From: Vombatus ursinus
Taxonomy: Eukaryota; Chordata; Mammalia; Diprotodontia; Vombatidae
Reading direction: 5' to 3'
Length of the DNA stretch: 64,000 bases
Assembly: GCF_900497805.2 (NCBI RefSeq)
Contig: NW_020954617.1
Location: forward strand, 1,278,154-1,342,153
In this document: piece after piece, positions 53,037 through 64,000 of the stretch
How positions within the stretch are numbered: the stretch's first letter is position 1
How the letters are laid out: the number at the start of each line of letters is the position of its first letter
The notes under the pieces: model-generated
Databases searched by the model: none
What the model was told of the DNA's origin: nothing
Seen by the model: the letters and a program-made list of their open reading frames with translations, nothing else
Position numbers and translations under genes: made by a program

Positions 53037-53789
53037 AAAGGAAGTAACCATTTCCAGAGAAGCAAGAACTGAATCCTGAATAAAATTGGGCTGAATGAAT
53101 TTCGTCACTAAAAATAGAGGATTGTTGTACAGTGGAAGTCCTTTATAGAATTAGAAAAGAACTAACACAAGTTATAAGCTAATGATGTTATATCAGACTT
53201 CCTTTAAGTTTGATTATATTTCAGGGGACCTACCTCTTAGGCAAAGATATGTAACAATGAGGTTTGGTGTAATGCAGTTGTACTATATTTTCCTACAAAT
53301 TTTCTTTCATTATCTGTACATGATTTAGTCAGAAAAAAGAGCTTTAGGAATGTTAAGCTTGAATAGTAAATCATTGTGCAAATTGATTAGTTCTATTTTT
53401 AAGTTAGGTATCCTTATACAGTTCCATGTTTTTTCTGAGGTCGGCATGATGATTCAGATACCTCTGATACTTAATGAAGCGTTCTTATTAATTAGTAGTT
53501 TTGTCAATAACAGTAACTATTAATAATAGAAACTCAATTAATTTGTTTTTCTTCCACATGCTCAATAAAGAAGGTAAAAATATAGACATAAAGTTAAATT
53601 TTTAGAGACATACATAAATCCTCAAAATGTATGTTAATACAATCCCAAATTCTCAAGAATAAGACTTGATTTTTAAAATGTTTTATTGATTATCTTTTTG
53701 TTGTTCATTCCTGTTAATTCTTAGTGACTACTCATCATCAGTCTCCTTTTGCCACTAATCTTCCTTTGTGCCAAAACATAAGTAAACAA
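53037..53789. other. no recognised feature
   Basis: AT-rich, nothing recognised. Confidence 0.45.
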
Positions 53790-54128
53790 AGAAGTTAAGA
53801 TACTGGCCATATTTGGCAACATATGTCTCATTCTGTACCCATATTTTATTATCTCGCTCACAAAAAATGGGAGGCATGCTTCACCATTAATCTTCTGAAG
53901 TCTGAGTGTGTAACTGCAGTGCTCAGAATTCTGAAGGCTTTCAAGGTCATTTTCTTTTACATTGATGTAGTTATCATGTTAATAGACTTTTTTCTTATTT
54001 TAAGCTGCATCAGTTAATACAAGTCTTCTCAATTTTCTTTGAATTTTTCATATTTGTTTCTTCAGCACAATAATATTCCATTACAATCATATAACATGCT
54101 CCATTCTACCAATATAACACAATTTACT
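53790..54128 (-). repeat. L1 LINE 3' UTR/ORF2 end fragment
   Basis: Resembles the antisense L1 at 44.4 kb: 'aacatatgtctcattctgta', 'gggaggcatgcttcaccatt', 'gtgctcagaattctgaaggc', 'aatattccattacaatcata'. The decay is heavy. Confidence 0.65.
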
Positions 54129-54149
54129 CATAAAACAGGTTTAATGTTC

Positions 54150-54410
54150 ACTATTAAAAAAAACAACAGAAAAGAAATGAGAAAATATACAACTCTTCTT
54201 TCAAGGTGGAGTGAGGGGTGTCTAATGGCATGGAGCTTTCTATATACTGTTTGACTCATTTGATGTTGAACTGATTTCCCCTCCTTTTTTATTGTTTATT
54301 GCAAGGGATTTCTCCCTGAGTAGGTTAGAGAGGAGGGATGTATTTAGAAATAGAGATGATGAAAACACAAACAAAAATAGATTTTAAAAATAAAAATAAA
54401 AATCCTTAAC
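54150..54410 (+). repeat. probable L1 LINE 3' UTR fragment, sense
   Basis: 'atggagctttctatatactg', 'tgaactgatttcccctcctt', 'agaggagggatgtatttaga', then an A-rich end with 'aaaaataaaaataaaaat'. Family call is tentative. Confidence 0.5.
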
Positions 54411-54464
54411 TTGCAGGCTCAATGTTCTTATTTTGCTGTTACCATTTCCATGGTATTATTCTCA

Positions 54465-54705
54465 TACATGCTGAGAGGCTGTATGGTGAAGTGGATAGTA
54501 GTGGCCTTGGAGTGAGGAAGACCTGAGTTCAAGTCCTGCTACTGACACATCCAGATTATGTCACCCTAGACACATCACTTTACCTCTCAGAGCTTTAGGC
54601 AATGCGACCAAGTGGCAGTGAAAGTGGTGAACTACATTGGAAGCAGGATTTTCTTCATCTGGGAATTCCTATATTAATGAAACCACAGTTTCAGTCCCAG
54701 TCTCT
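54465..54705 (+). repeat. MIR3-like SINE (long-tailed marsupial variant)
   Basis: 'ggctgtatggtgaagtggat', 'ggccttggagtgaggaagac', 'catcactttacctctcagag', 'ctacattggaagcaggattt', 'ttcatctgggaattcctata'. Confidence 0.82.
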
Positions 54706-55086
54706 CATTAAAAAGGGACACTTGACAAGTTATTAAAAACTTCTCATTAGAGAAGCTCTGAATCTTCAATAATAAGAGCTTTCAAATTAGGCATCTAAAT
54801 TTGCTAACATAGTGTCACTGATAGGTTAATGAGGCTTGTAATGCTGGTTAAAGGACAATCATTTGGCTGCTCAGATTCAAAGGTGTTTTGATCTAAGTGT
54901 AGATGATGGCAAGTAAACATTTTTTTTAAATTGCTTTCCATGAATACAACTGGCCTGCTTTGGTTGAAGACCCCAAGTCCAACTACATAATTTTATTCTT
55001 CTCCTTACGGAATAGCAAAATGCCATAGTACTTAAGACTACTTACTCTAGCCCTCCTCTGCTAAAGATAAGACCCAGATAAGTAAG

Positions 55087-55250
55087 GGTAGCTAGATACA
55101 GTGGATAGAGTACCAGCCCTGGAGTCTGGAGGAACTGAGTTCAAATAAGGCCCCAGATACTTACTAGCTGTGTGACATCTGGGCAAATCATGCCAGGATC
55201 CAAACCTAGGTATTCTGACTCCAGTTCTAGCACCTGTACCTTTCTGCGCA
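55087..55250 (+). repeat. SINE, truncated (WSINE1/MAR1-like) with adjoining MIR scrap
   Basis: 'gggtagctagatacagtgga', 'cagccctggagtctggagga', 'tactagctgtgtgacatctg', then an antisense MIR-head-like 'atccaaacctaggtattctg'. Confidence 0.82.
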
Positions 55251-57235
55251 TGACTAGTCTATTTCCTTTTTTATGTGTTGCATGCCAATTCTGACATATC
55301 AGTCATCCTTAAATATATAATCCAGCTCATTACACCAACTTTTGAATCACCTGTAATTTTGATCTTATAACATTATATTTGTTTTTAAAAAAAGATGGGT
55401 TTTGGGTTAGAGAGCAACTCAGAATTATTAAAAGTATTATGGAATTTCACATTTCTATTTTGTTTGATTTCCTATTTAATTTTGGGTCCAACACATTATA
55501 CTTGTGTAGTGTGCAGTGTGCTTCTGTAGTACATAATATATGCACTGGTGGACAATCTATATGGATTACTCATTCAACCACATGCCCCAATCTGGGCATT
55601 ACTAAAGTTTCATTGTTTGGTCCTCCTAGTGTGGATTGTGAGACCAATTTCCATTGAATAATTAGTATATCTCATTAAGAAGACCCTCTGGTATTTAACA
55701 CAATCTAGAAAATGTCATCTGTAATGGGGACATCGAGGGAAAAGAGGCATCTATAGAAACCCCCTTTTCTTTTTAAACTTTGTTCAGGATATCATCCATG
55801 GCACCTGTGAACACCTTTAGTAAGCACATGTCTGCTTCTTTCATGCTTTCCTTTTTTGTTACTATTCATTGGGTTACTGAATATCATTCTGGTTGCATTT
55901 TTAAAGGAATCTTATGAGATTTTAACATATGCACCAGGAATGCATTGTCTGAAGAGATATCTTAAGGTTGTGCTTTATTTCATTGAGTCGATTTTTAAAA
56001 ATGTAATCAACAAACAATAAACATAGCAGGAACTTATATTTCAATCTATTTACTCAAACATATCACCAAGAAGATCTGGTCTGTTATAGAAAATTGTCTC
56101 CAAAAGTCAGTCTGTTCCCTTTTTTTTTAAATTAAGGACATTCTTGATACTTAAATAGACTTCTCATAAAGTTGATAGAGATAAGAAAACAAAAGGAATA
56201 TGGGTTGATTAGGTACTGATGTCTTCTTGGTCAACATTTTTAGTAATAAAATCTGTGCTCCTTTCTTTTCTGTGATGTCTTACCCCATTTCAGATGTTTG
56301 AAAACTGATCCTGAGTGTCTTATAAAACAATTACATCACTTCAGCACAGATTTCTTCACAATATATTTGTTCTCTTTTTCTGCTGTTTCAAATTTATCAC
56401 CTAGAACATTAGGTCCTAAAGAATAGAATCTAAATATTACAGTTTCGCTGTCACCAATGATGAAAAGAGATGATCAGAGACATGTTCCATTTCACATCTA
56501 TTTGTTGTCTTCCCCTCCCATACCCCTTTCAGTGATCAATGTTCTCGGCTTAATCTGGTTTGATTGGATCTCACACAAAGCTTTTGAATCCTTGCTTCCC
56601 TCTCCACTGTTTTTCATCATTTTATGAGTGATGCTGCTCATAATTTTCTGTCATCTCCTTTATAATGTTTTGCTAATGGGCTTGTATGTTAACCAGTGTT
56701 GCCTTTAGCTGCCATATTAGTCTGCTTACCTAAGAAATTAAATGTATCCTGGCTTTAGAACTTTCTGGGTGTTTTTGGTCTGCTCATTTTGACTGTTTCA
56801 TATCCATTAAATTTATCTAAGAAATGGTGATAATGAGTCATTGTTTTTGCTTTTATGTGCTTCTCATTTTTCAGACTTAACAGCTAGTTTGAATAGGTTA
56901 GGTAAAAGCTTTTATAATTGCATGTAGTGTCTTCTCACCTTTATGCTTATAAATTCATATTCATTTTTACCTGTGCTTTAACCAGTTGATGATCTAATTG
57001 CTTATTCTTAAATACCACCAATGTAGGTAAATAATAATTTTATATCTTTCAACATACAATTAATTTTATTCTTGGTCAAGTTCTTTGGTTTTTACTATAT
57101 CCAACAGCTCCTAATTTTCCAGGCCACTATGTATATTATACAGATGTGAGAATTTTGATTGAACTGCAAGTCTTTGAACTCTTTCACTTCTGAATCCAGA
57201 ACTATACTTCTGAACACACTTCATATTGTCTTCCA
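55251..57235. other. no recognised gene; long repeat-poor stretch
   Basis: About 2 kb of AT-rich DNA without an interspersed repeat I can name. Such repeat-poor gaps in a repeat-dense region can mark constrained non-coding DNA, but that cannot be tested here. Confidence 0.45.
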
Positions 57236-57550
57236 TAGAGGCAGATGGGTTGTGCAGTGAAGAAAGTACTCAGCCTGAAGTCAGGAAGACCTAAACTAAA
57301 ATCTTGTCTTCAGAGAATTATTAGCTGTGTGACCCTGAGCAAATCACTATCTGACTCAGCATCCTCATCTGTAAAATGGGGATGATAATAGCAGGACTGT
57401 TGTGAGGACAAATAAGATAATATTTGTAAAGCTCTTAGTATAACATTTGACAAATGCTTGTTTCCTTCCTTCAGTCCTACACTAAAAGTTGCTAAACAAG
57501 TGATAACAAATAGTAGGCACTTAATAAATGCATGTTTCCTTCCTCCCTTT
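57236..57550 (+). repeat. MIR SINE with a duplicated 3' tail
   Basis: 'gaggcagatgggttgtgcag', 'attagctgtgtgaccctgag', 'catcctcatctgtaaaatgg', 'aagctcttagtataacattt', 'acaaatgcttgtttccttcc'. A second tail ('aatagtaggcacttaataaa', 'tgcatgtttccttcctccct') follows at 57508-57550. Confidence 0.85.
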
Positions 57551-58980
57551 GCCCACATTTGCATTGAAGCTATCAAATGTTCAGATAAATGTTGGCTTAG
57601 TTTGAAAGATTTTATCAGATTTTTCCTAGAATTTCTTATTTCATCTTTTGCAACAGATGTTGGAATTGTGCTTGAAATTACTAGAGGTAGGCTGGCATAG
57701 TGACTAGAGAATTGCATTTGGATTCAGCAAGATTTGTGATGTGAAATATGATAAGTCATCATGAGCTCATGTGGAAATGGGAAGAGTGATATGATTTTAG
57801 GGTACCAGGGGAGATGATTCCTATAGCCCCATGGGAGATCTCTTATGTGGTAGGGCTAAGATAATGGTAATTATAGTACGAAAGAAGTCCCTAGAAATAA
57901 ATGCTATTCGTATTCTAGAACTATGACATACATAGGTTAAGGAGTTTGAAGATGTAGAATTGATCTCCTGTGGAAAGGAATATTCAACATTTGCTGGGAA
58001 ATAAGGATATTTCAGGAAGTACAGACAGAAGGGGGAGCACTACAACAATGCCAAAGGTATAGTAGGAAGCAGTGACCAGTGATCTATGGAGAGTTTCCAG
58101 AGAAGAGCTACTTCACACACAGCTAGAAGAATCATGGAAGAGTGCATTGATATGGAAAAACAATATCTAAGTGCCCTGGCTAGAGCCTTAACTAGATAAA
58201 AATGGCTAAGACAACATGAATGTTTTAGGAAATGTCGCTCGCTATTGAACATTGTTATTTCTTATGGCTCTGATACAGATACTATTTCCCCCCTTAATTT
58301 GTAAGCAAACCTGGTCATGATTTGAACCTTATGAGAGTGCTTGTAGGAGACTTAGTCCTAAATCCCCAGTGGGCGTCAGATACTGATGTGGAATAAACCA
58401 AATAAGTGAAAAGTTCTTCAGTATAACTGGGTGTCAGAGGGTGATGTTGACACAAACTTTACATTTACATGACCAGATTTCCAAACTTTGAATGAGACTA
58501 CCATCATTTCAATTCTACATTATAGAAATGAAATGAAACTGAGGTAAGAGAAAATATGTTAATCCAACTGACATCCTAAATGATATTTCAGTTCTGGACC
58601 CAATGTGTTCACCTTCTCAGTACCTGGTGTGATCACAGAGTACTTCATCATTATGGGGCAAATGATTAAAGAACGATGACAGATAAATTTATGGATGAAA
58701 ATGAGCATATTTGAGTATCATGCTTCAGTTCTGCTTTCTCTTTGAAATATGAATTGCTCAAAATAATTGCCTTTTCCATAATTAACACTGTAGACATGTG
58801 ATAGTAAATGCAGACACAAGCTGGCATTTCAATACAGACCACCAGGTCTGTGGTAAGAGTTTTAATTAATGTGCCAATTGTTAATAAAGCAAGCAGCCTT
58901 GAGAATAAATGACTAAACAAAAGGAACATACAAAGATTTGATGATTCATCTTTCCTTACTAAAGACTTTAGCCACATTCC
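57551..58980. other. no recognised gene
   Basis: No repeat or gene named; the interval 57.70-58.25 kb is less AT-rich than its surroundings. Confidence 0.4.
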
Positions 58981-58997
58981 ATCTTAATCTGTGATAT

Positions 58998-59110
58998 CAG
59001 CACATATATACACATATATAAATATACACATATGAATATACATATATAATGTGTGTGCATACATATGTATTTATATATACATACACACATATATGTATGT
59101 GTGTATTTAT
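58998..59110 (+). repeat. (CATATA/TATG)n simple repeat
   Basis: Alternating 'cacatatatacacatatata' and 'tacatacacacatatatgta' runs, able to form alternating purine-pyrimidine structure. Confidence 0.9.
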
Positions 59111-59569
59111 CTATCATCTAATCTACAGATATGGAAAAGGATACAGTTACCCCCCTGCTGAAGTCCTGTTATATTGTGGAAGTGACCCTAGGTTCTCAAA
59201 GATAATGCCAAGCGAGCTTAAGCTATCATAGTTCCTATCAAATCCAGGAAGATTTTGAATATATGCCCAGTGACAGATTTTTTTTCTTTTTTATCTGAGA
59301 GTCAGCCTATTGAAGTTCAGAGAGGCAGAAAAAGTTGACAACCAGATGATGATTTTTTCTTTTGTTGGTCAGAACCAATCATGAGACTGCCAACTGAGGT
59401 CAGAAGGGGCTATGCTTTCTATTACTGAAAGAAGCATCCACACATATGAAATCACGTATCTTTTAAAGTATTGAACTATTCAAGTAGATGTCATCATTCC
59501 TGTTGTGTTTACATGCATCAAATGCAATGAGTGTTTTTATCTACAAATGTACTCAGTTAGGTTTTGCCC
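59111..59569. other. no recognised feature
   Basis: Unassigned DNA. Confidence 0.4.
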
Positions 59570-59812
59570 CTTTAAGCAGTGGATGGAGCACCTGTGCCTG
59601 GAGTCAGGAGGACCTAAGTTCAAATTGAGCTTCATACCCTTACTAACTGTGTGACCCTGGGCAAGTCATTTTACCCTATTTGCCTCAGTTTTCTCATGTG
59701 GAAAATGAGCTGGAGAAGGAAAGGGCAAACCACTCCAGTATCTTTGCCAAGAAAATACCAGATGGGGTCATGAAGAGTTGGACATGACTGAAAAACAACT
59801 GAATAACAACTT
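59570..59812 (+). repeat. MAR1-type CORE-SINE
   Basis: 'gagcacctgtgcctggagtc', 'taactgtgtgaccctgggca', 'gcaaaccactccagtatctt', 'atgaagagttggacatgact'. The extreme head is decayed ('cctttaagcagtggatgg'). Confidence 0.93.
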
Positions 59813-59924
59813 GCCCGCTATTCAGTTTTTCCGGTCTTCTAATATGTTTTATTCACATCATTCTTCCAAATGGCAAACACAACTAAAACAGAGAGAGCAT
59901 CTGTGTGCTACATTGACAGTGCTG

Positions 59925-60165
59925 GACCAAGAGTCAGGGCGGAGGGACAGATCTGTGATTTTTCCCTGGTATAGAACCTCCATTGATGCAGAGAGGAACC
60001 TGCTCTATAACTTCTGGTCTGAGAAAGTTGCTTGGGGGCATTCAGAGGTTAAGTGAATTGCTTGGGGGAACACAGCTAGTACATATGTCAGAAGAGGAAC
60101 TTGAATCTAGGTCTTCCTGACTCCAGGTCAGCTCTTTGTTCTATCATGCCAGGCTGCCTCTGTCC
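59925..60165 (-). repeat. MIR3-like SINE, antisense
   Basis: 'tttttccctggtatagaacc', 'aacctgctctataacttctg', 'gcattcagaggttaagtgaa', 'gggggaacacagctagtaca', 'tctatcatgccaggctgcct', the reverse of the type at 54465. Confidence 0.85.
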
Positions 60166-60265
60166 AAGAGATGTTGTGAACTTCAAATGAGATAATGTAT
60201 GTGAAGTGCTTTGCAAACATTAAAGAATTATACAAATAAAAATTATGGTCATTATTATATTCTAC
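60166..60265 (+). repeat. MIR SINE 3' tail
   Basis: 'acttcaaatgagataatgta', 'tgaagtgctttgcaaacatt', 'atggtcattattatattc'. Confidence 0.72.
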
Positions 60266-60305
60266 TCTCCTTATTGATTGTATGCTAATTTTTTCTGTGA
60301 TTTGG

Positions 60306-60552
60306 GGCAGCTAGGTAGCACAGTGGATAGAGTGCCAGGTGCAGAGTTGGGAAGACTCCTCTTCCTGAGTTCAGATCTGGCCTCAGACACAAACTAGCTG
60401 TGTGGCCCTGGGCAAGTCACTTAACCCTGTTTGCCTCAGTTTTCTCATCTATAAAATGAGCTAGAAAGGGAAATGATAAGCTACTCCAGTATCTTTTCTG
60501 AGAAAACTCTGAATGGGGTCACAAAGAGTTGGACACAACTGAAAAACAACTG
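60306..60552 (+). repeat. MAR1-type CORE-SINE, near full length
   Basis: 'ggcagctaggtagcacagtg', 'tagctgtgtggccctgggca', 'ctactccagtatcttttctg', 'cacaaagagttggacacaac', 'tgaaaaacaactg'. Confidence 0.95.
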
Positions 60553-62000
60553 TTCTGTGATTTGGAACAACTGCTGCCTCTCTCAGTGTTGCATTGATGT
60601 CAGTCTCTAAGGATGGAGTGTAGAGAATTAGTCCAGTCTTTACAATTCACACACTTAAATGTTATCTATGGACCACAGCTTCATATATCTTACTTTTTCA
60701 ATTCTGGTATGAATATTGAATGTGAGCTCTAAAGTTTCATGAGACCCAACAACTGCAAGTACAAACACCATTTAAAATCCTTCACTCGCCACGATGAAGA
60801 CGACGAGATCAGCGGGTAAAGAGCCAAACCTCCAGTCCATGGGTGAAAAAAGTAACAATTGGACTCCCTATTTATGCTCCACCTTTCACTTTTACTATAT
60901 ACTCTGCTCACTGCCATGAGCAGGGTGGGGTTAGTGATTCAACCAGCCCAGTTTTCACTATTTGGCTCCCACAAATACACTGGCAAAAGTGACATGCAAC
61001 AACATGCCCCCCTACTCATGCTGCCCAGGATTTAACTGCCCAAAATGCCTCCTATGCTTTCTGCCTCTAATCTCCACACTAACTCATCCTCTCTATTACA
61101 TCGACATTGAGGATGCATACATTTCTCTATTTTTAAAATCAGATTTTGGAAGTAATGTTTCAGGTCTTTTTCCTTTTTTCCATTTTTCAGAGAGATTCAG
61201 AAAGAGCTGAGCTAAGAGCAGACATGGTCCTTGGGGAAGCTTGGGAAGCCTGCACATGTATATAGCCTCCTCATCCGGAGAGCTGCTAATGTCAGCTTTG
61301 GGAAAGAGCCATATGGTAGTTAAATGTGTTTTCCCCCACCTAGGGCAAGAGGAAAGCTCCTGGACCCCAAGTTCTTGGCCCCAGCTCTGAAGAAGCAATG
61401 GCATAGCTTTGTAGTCTGAGAGATGGCATCAAAGGAGAAGGGAACTCTTTGGTAAAGTGGTAAAAAAATACCTAAATAGAGAAATGGAGATTTCTTGGAC
61501 ACTGCCAGACTTGAGATTGCCTCTATAGCAATTCAAGTTCACAAGTTTCTTCTAGAGGGAGAAGAGATAATTCCTGAGGAAAACCACTCATTTGGAGAGA
61601 AGAGGATGGTCCCCTATCTTCTGGAGCTGGAAGAACAGGAAGGAACTAAGCTGTGACATGGGAAAGTAAAGGACCTGGACTTTGCTCTGTCCTATAACTG
61701 TGTTATTTGGACAATGCAGGGGATTGCTTCTGTAGAAAATCCCAGGGTTTTTTTTTTTGGTAGGGGGTATCGAATTGGAGGGTATTTATACAGCTCTCTT
61801 CAAAGGGAGTCCAAACCGTAGGATGACACTATGAATCCGACTACTGTATAGGACCTTGGGGAAAGGTAGGACTCACAGAGGAGTAAAGAGAGTTGTGTTG
61901 GTTGTCTATGGGCCACTGTTACTCCTTTATTTGTTTTCTGCATTTTCTGTACAATAAAATAAAATAATTTTCTAAATTAAAATAAATTTAAAAAATAAAA
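60553..62000. other. unassigned stretch with a CpG-containing patch and a transcript-like 3' end
   Basis: No gene or known repeat recognised. At 60788-60815 'gccacgatgaagacgacgag' and 'atcagcggg' hold several CpGs in otherwise CpG-poor DNA. At 61949-62010 'ctgtacaataaaataaaata' is followed by an A-rich decayed tract, like a polyadenylation signal plus poly(A) tail. A short frame from ATG 60792 reads 'MKTTRSAGKEPNLQSMGEKS' and stops at about 41 codons. A decayed retrocopy of a host transcript is one reading; an unknown repeat is another. Confidence 0.3.
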
Positions 62001-62309
62001 TAAAATAAAGATTGTCTAATATTGGAAAAAAATTCAAGGTTAACAGCATAGCATTTTGGCCAAATTTTCTTGACTCTGCAAGTTCTATATTCTGTTGTAG
62101 TCCCAAGGAACATTTTGACTTGATTGTAAAGATTTTGAATGTTATCAGGTCTTTAATTTATCTATGTTTTCTTACAATGAAACTAAGGAAACTAAACATA
62201 TTAAAGGAAGAAGTCTATTCACATTATGAAACGAATTTAAATTTAATTTATATTATGTTTATAGTCTTTAAAATGTTGAGAATGATTTATGGTCATTTAA
62301 CAATTTTGT

Positions 62310-62565
62310 TGTTGTTCAGTCGTTTTTTAGTCATGTCTGACTCTTCATGACCCCATGTGGGGTTTTCTCAGTAAAGATACTGGAGTGGTTTGCCATTTCC
62401 TTCTCCAGCTCATTTTCCAGATGAAGAAACTCAAACAGGGTTAAATGACTTGCCTAGGGTCACACAGCTAGTAAGTGTCTGAGGAAAAATTTGAAATCAG
62501 AAAGATGAGTCTTTCTGACTCCAGGCCTGGCACTGTCGCCACTGTGCCACCTAGCTTCTACCCAG
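62310..62565 (-). repeat. MAR1-type CORE-SINE, near full length
   Basis: 'ttgttgttcagtcgtttttt', 'tgaccccatgtggggttttc', 'ccttctccagctcattttcc', 'agggtcacacagctagtaag', 'cactgtgccacctagcttct'. Confidence 0.95.
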
Positions 62566-62739
62566 CTACAATACACTTGTGTAAATAAATTGAATAAAGG
62601 AAGAAAGCTATTTAATAGACTAAGATGCATGAACTTATAAGGGATAAACTATTTACATTTATAATTGTTTTTAATATCTTTATTGAAGAATTGAGTCACA
62701 TATTGAAGGAGACTTGGGATTTATTTCAATCCTTTTCTT

Positions 62740-62875
62740 TTACATTTGAGGAAATTGAAGTTCAGAGAGGTTTTGGTCTACTGAAAGTCATACAGCCAGT
62801 TATAACAGAAGGCCTGAACCAGAACCTAGGTCTTCTTATGCCAGAATTACAACTACACTGGGTCGTTAAGTGTGC
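62740..62875 (-). repeat. MIR SINE fragment
   Basis: 'tttgaggaaattgaagttca', 'gagaggttttggtctactga', 'aagtcatacagccagttata', 'ccagaacctaggtcttctta'. Confidence 0.78.
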
Positions 62876-64000
62876 ATGATCCCATTAGAGGATGCTCAGG
62901 AGGAGGTTTTCCTCCTCAGGTTCCATCCATGCCCTCATATTTTTAGGTAACCCCCAACCATTTCTGGTAGTTCATTAGCAATTTCTACCTATATCCTTAG
63001 AAGATTAACATTCTAGGACTCTTTTTACTCTACACCATATTTCTGGGTAGCTCTTAGTACAAAAAAGCAGGAGTACACGGCTGCTAACTGTTATAAGAAT
63101 TAGATTTTCTAGCACGTTTTGGAGTAACTTACATGTATCACATTTAGGAAGTCTGCAAATCTACACATAGTAACTGAAAGCCTTGCATTTTTGATCAAAA
63201 ATTACAATTAACCTCTCCAGGTCTCTTAAAAATATTTCCAGGAATACAGATACTTTTTCAAACAACATAGATGGTATTAATTTAAATCTTTTTTCAGTTG
63301 GTTCTCTTTGATAATTATAATATTTCATCATTTAACTGAGAAATAGGAAGCCTTCAGACTTGGCTTTATTATGTGCTAATAAAATGAAGAGAAACAGACC
63401 TTTAAAAAGTAATTGCCAAAACGGACTGCCAGGAAACATTAACATCAGAGCTAGCACTGCCATGACAAGGTTATGCTACTTAGGTATTTATTAAACATTT
63501 ATTAACTTCATGGCAGCTAAAGGTGTTACTGTCTACATATTTTCAAATTTGTGCAGATCCACCAAATCTAATTTAAAAAGCATTTGTGCAATTATGACCT
63601 CTTTAATTATGATCCCAAAATAGAAACCTGTGAAAGTATTGGTTAATGCAGTGCTAATTTATTATGCTTCCTTATTTTTTTTAAATAAAGTACAACATTC
63701 AAGTTGCATTTATTTTTGGAACTCTTAATTGAAAATTTTATGACAACCCCATACAAGTAATATTTTACATATGTGGTTCAGGTAGCATTAATGATTTCCA
63801 GATTTGTTAGGTCTCCAATAGTTATCCCCATACTCATGGATTGATGGTTGCATCTATACACATCACAACCTGGAATACAGATTTGATTGTCTAATTAATT
63901 TGAGACTGTCAAACTAGTAATCTGTTTATTTTTTAAATCCACCCTGGGGTTGTATATTATCTGAGTTAACTATTTTTATTACTTTAATTAAGGGAGGCCA
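62876..64000. other. no recognised gene; AT-rich repeat-poor end
   Basis: About 1.1 kb without a repeat I can name, with many TAAT/ATTA motifs at 63.4-63.9 kb. It may be unique, possibly constrained DNA; untested. Confidence 0.4.

Noticed and set aside
52900-53040. Alu-like antisense phrase ('ctcagcctccccagcagtgg')
   Set aside because: As an Alu call this was rejected: the homology extends through the 7SL S domain and the host appears to be a marsupial, so it is a 7SL RNA retrocopy.
57310-57717. A 135-codon minus-strand frame
   Set aside because: Much of it is antisense to a MIR SINE and its tail; no domain recognised.
59049-59231. A 60-codon frame starting MCVHTYVFIYTYTHICMC
   Set aside because: It is a translated simple repeat (CATA/TATG) running into unassigned DNA.
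61096-61404. A 102-codon minus-strand frame
   Set aside because: Composition looks protein-like but no domain, conserved motif or splice context was recognised; it is left inside the unassigned stretch rather than called a gene.
1-64000. LTR retrotransposons, endogenous retroviruses or Polinton-like elements
   Set aside because: No paired LTRs, primer-binding site, or capsid, protease or envelope homology was recognised. The unassigned stretches at 25.0-26.9, 57.7-58.6 and 60.6-62.0 kb could hide an old solo LTR but nothing supports that.
1-64000. CRISPR arrays, operons, riboswitches, ribosome binding sites or plasmid features
   Set aside because: The repeat content is that of a mammalian nuclear genome; no regularly spaced direct repeats with unique spacers were seen.

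Overview
The window looks like AT-rich, CpG-poor nuclear DNA from a marsupial (metatherian). The evidence is the repeat set: many tRNA-headed CORE-SINEs of the marsupial type (body 'ggcagctaggtggc...cagtggatagag', ending either in an A-rich tail or in the long 'ggcaaaccactccagtat...gaacaacaac' tail), together with MIR, L2, L3/CR1, RTE, L1 and hAT copies. The species cannot be fixed from sequence alone. The short A-tailed SINEs resemble WSINE1/MAR1-type families, which leans towards an Australian marsupial but also fits an opossum. Family names here come from memory of consensus sequences, not from a database search.

I found no protein-coding host gene. The open frames are short. The recognisable ones fall inside LINEs (L1 ORF1/ORF2, L2, RTE) or are antisense shadows of LINEs and SINEs; the rest match nothing I know. 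The window is best read as a gene desert or a large intron. One stretch, 18.54-18.88 kb, has features that could belong to a regulatory element or a non-coding first exon (a 28-bp near-palindrome around GCTAATTAGC, then a strong splice-donor match), but this is unproven.

Layout. 0-10 kb: an L3/CR1 piece, a small hAT element with its target duplication, a long L2 (2.4-4.1 kb), an L1 3' scrap, and SINEs. 10-17 kb: an L1 3' end, an L3 antisense piece carrying later SINEs, and a locally rearranged block (13.99-15.19 kb) with a 108-bp direct duplication joined to a 134-bp inverted repeat. 17-20.4 kb: MIR/MAR1 copies and the candidate regulatory stretch. 20.4-25.0 kb: a three-level nest (MIR, then MAR1 and a 4-kb antisense L1 within it). 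25-34 kb: unassigned DNA, an RTE fragment, an antisense L2, a 7SL RNA retrocopy with a GGAA-rich tail, and L3 and L2 pieces. 34.0-39.5 kb: a nearly full-span sense L1, decayed and with part of ORF1 missing. 40-46 kb: an L2 inside a MIR, two SINEs in one target site, and two antisense L1s. 46-60 kb: mostly unassigned DNA with an internally deleted hAT transposon (50.57-52.01 kb, containing a nested L1) and a second 7SL retrocopy (52.75-53.04 kb, antisense), also with a purine-rich tail. 60-64 kb: SINEs, an unassigned stretch with a possible decayed poly(A) end, and AT-rich unique DNA.

No LTR element, retrovirus, CRISPR array or bacterial-type gene was seen. The most notable observations are the two 7SL RNA retrocopies with matching purine-rich tails, the 13.99-15.19 kb template-switch-like rearrangement, the complete hAT footprint, and the datable nested insertions.
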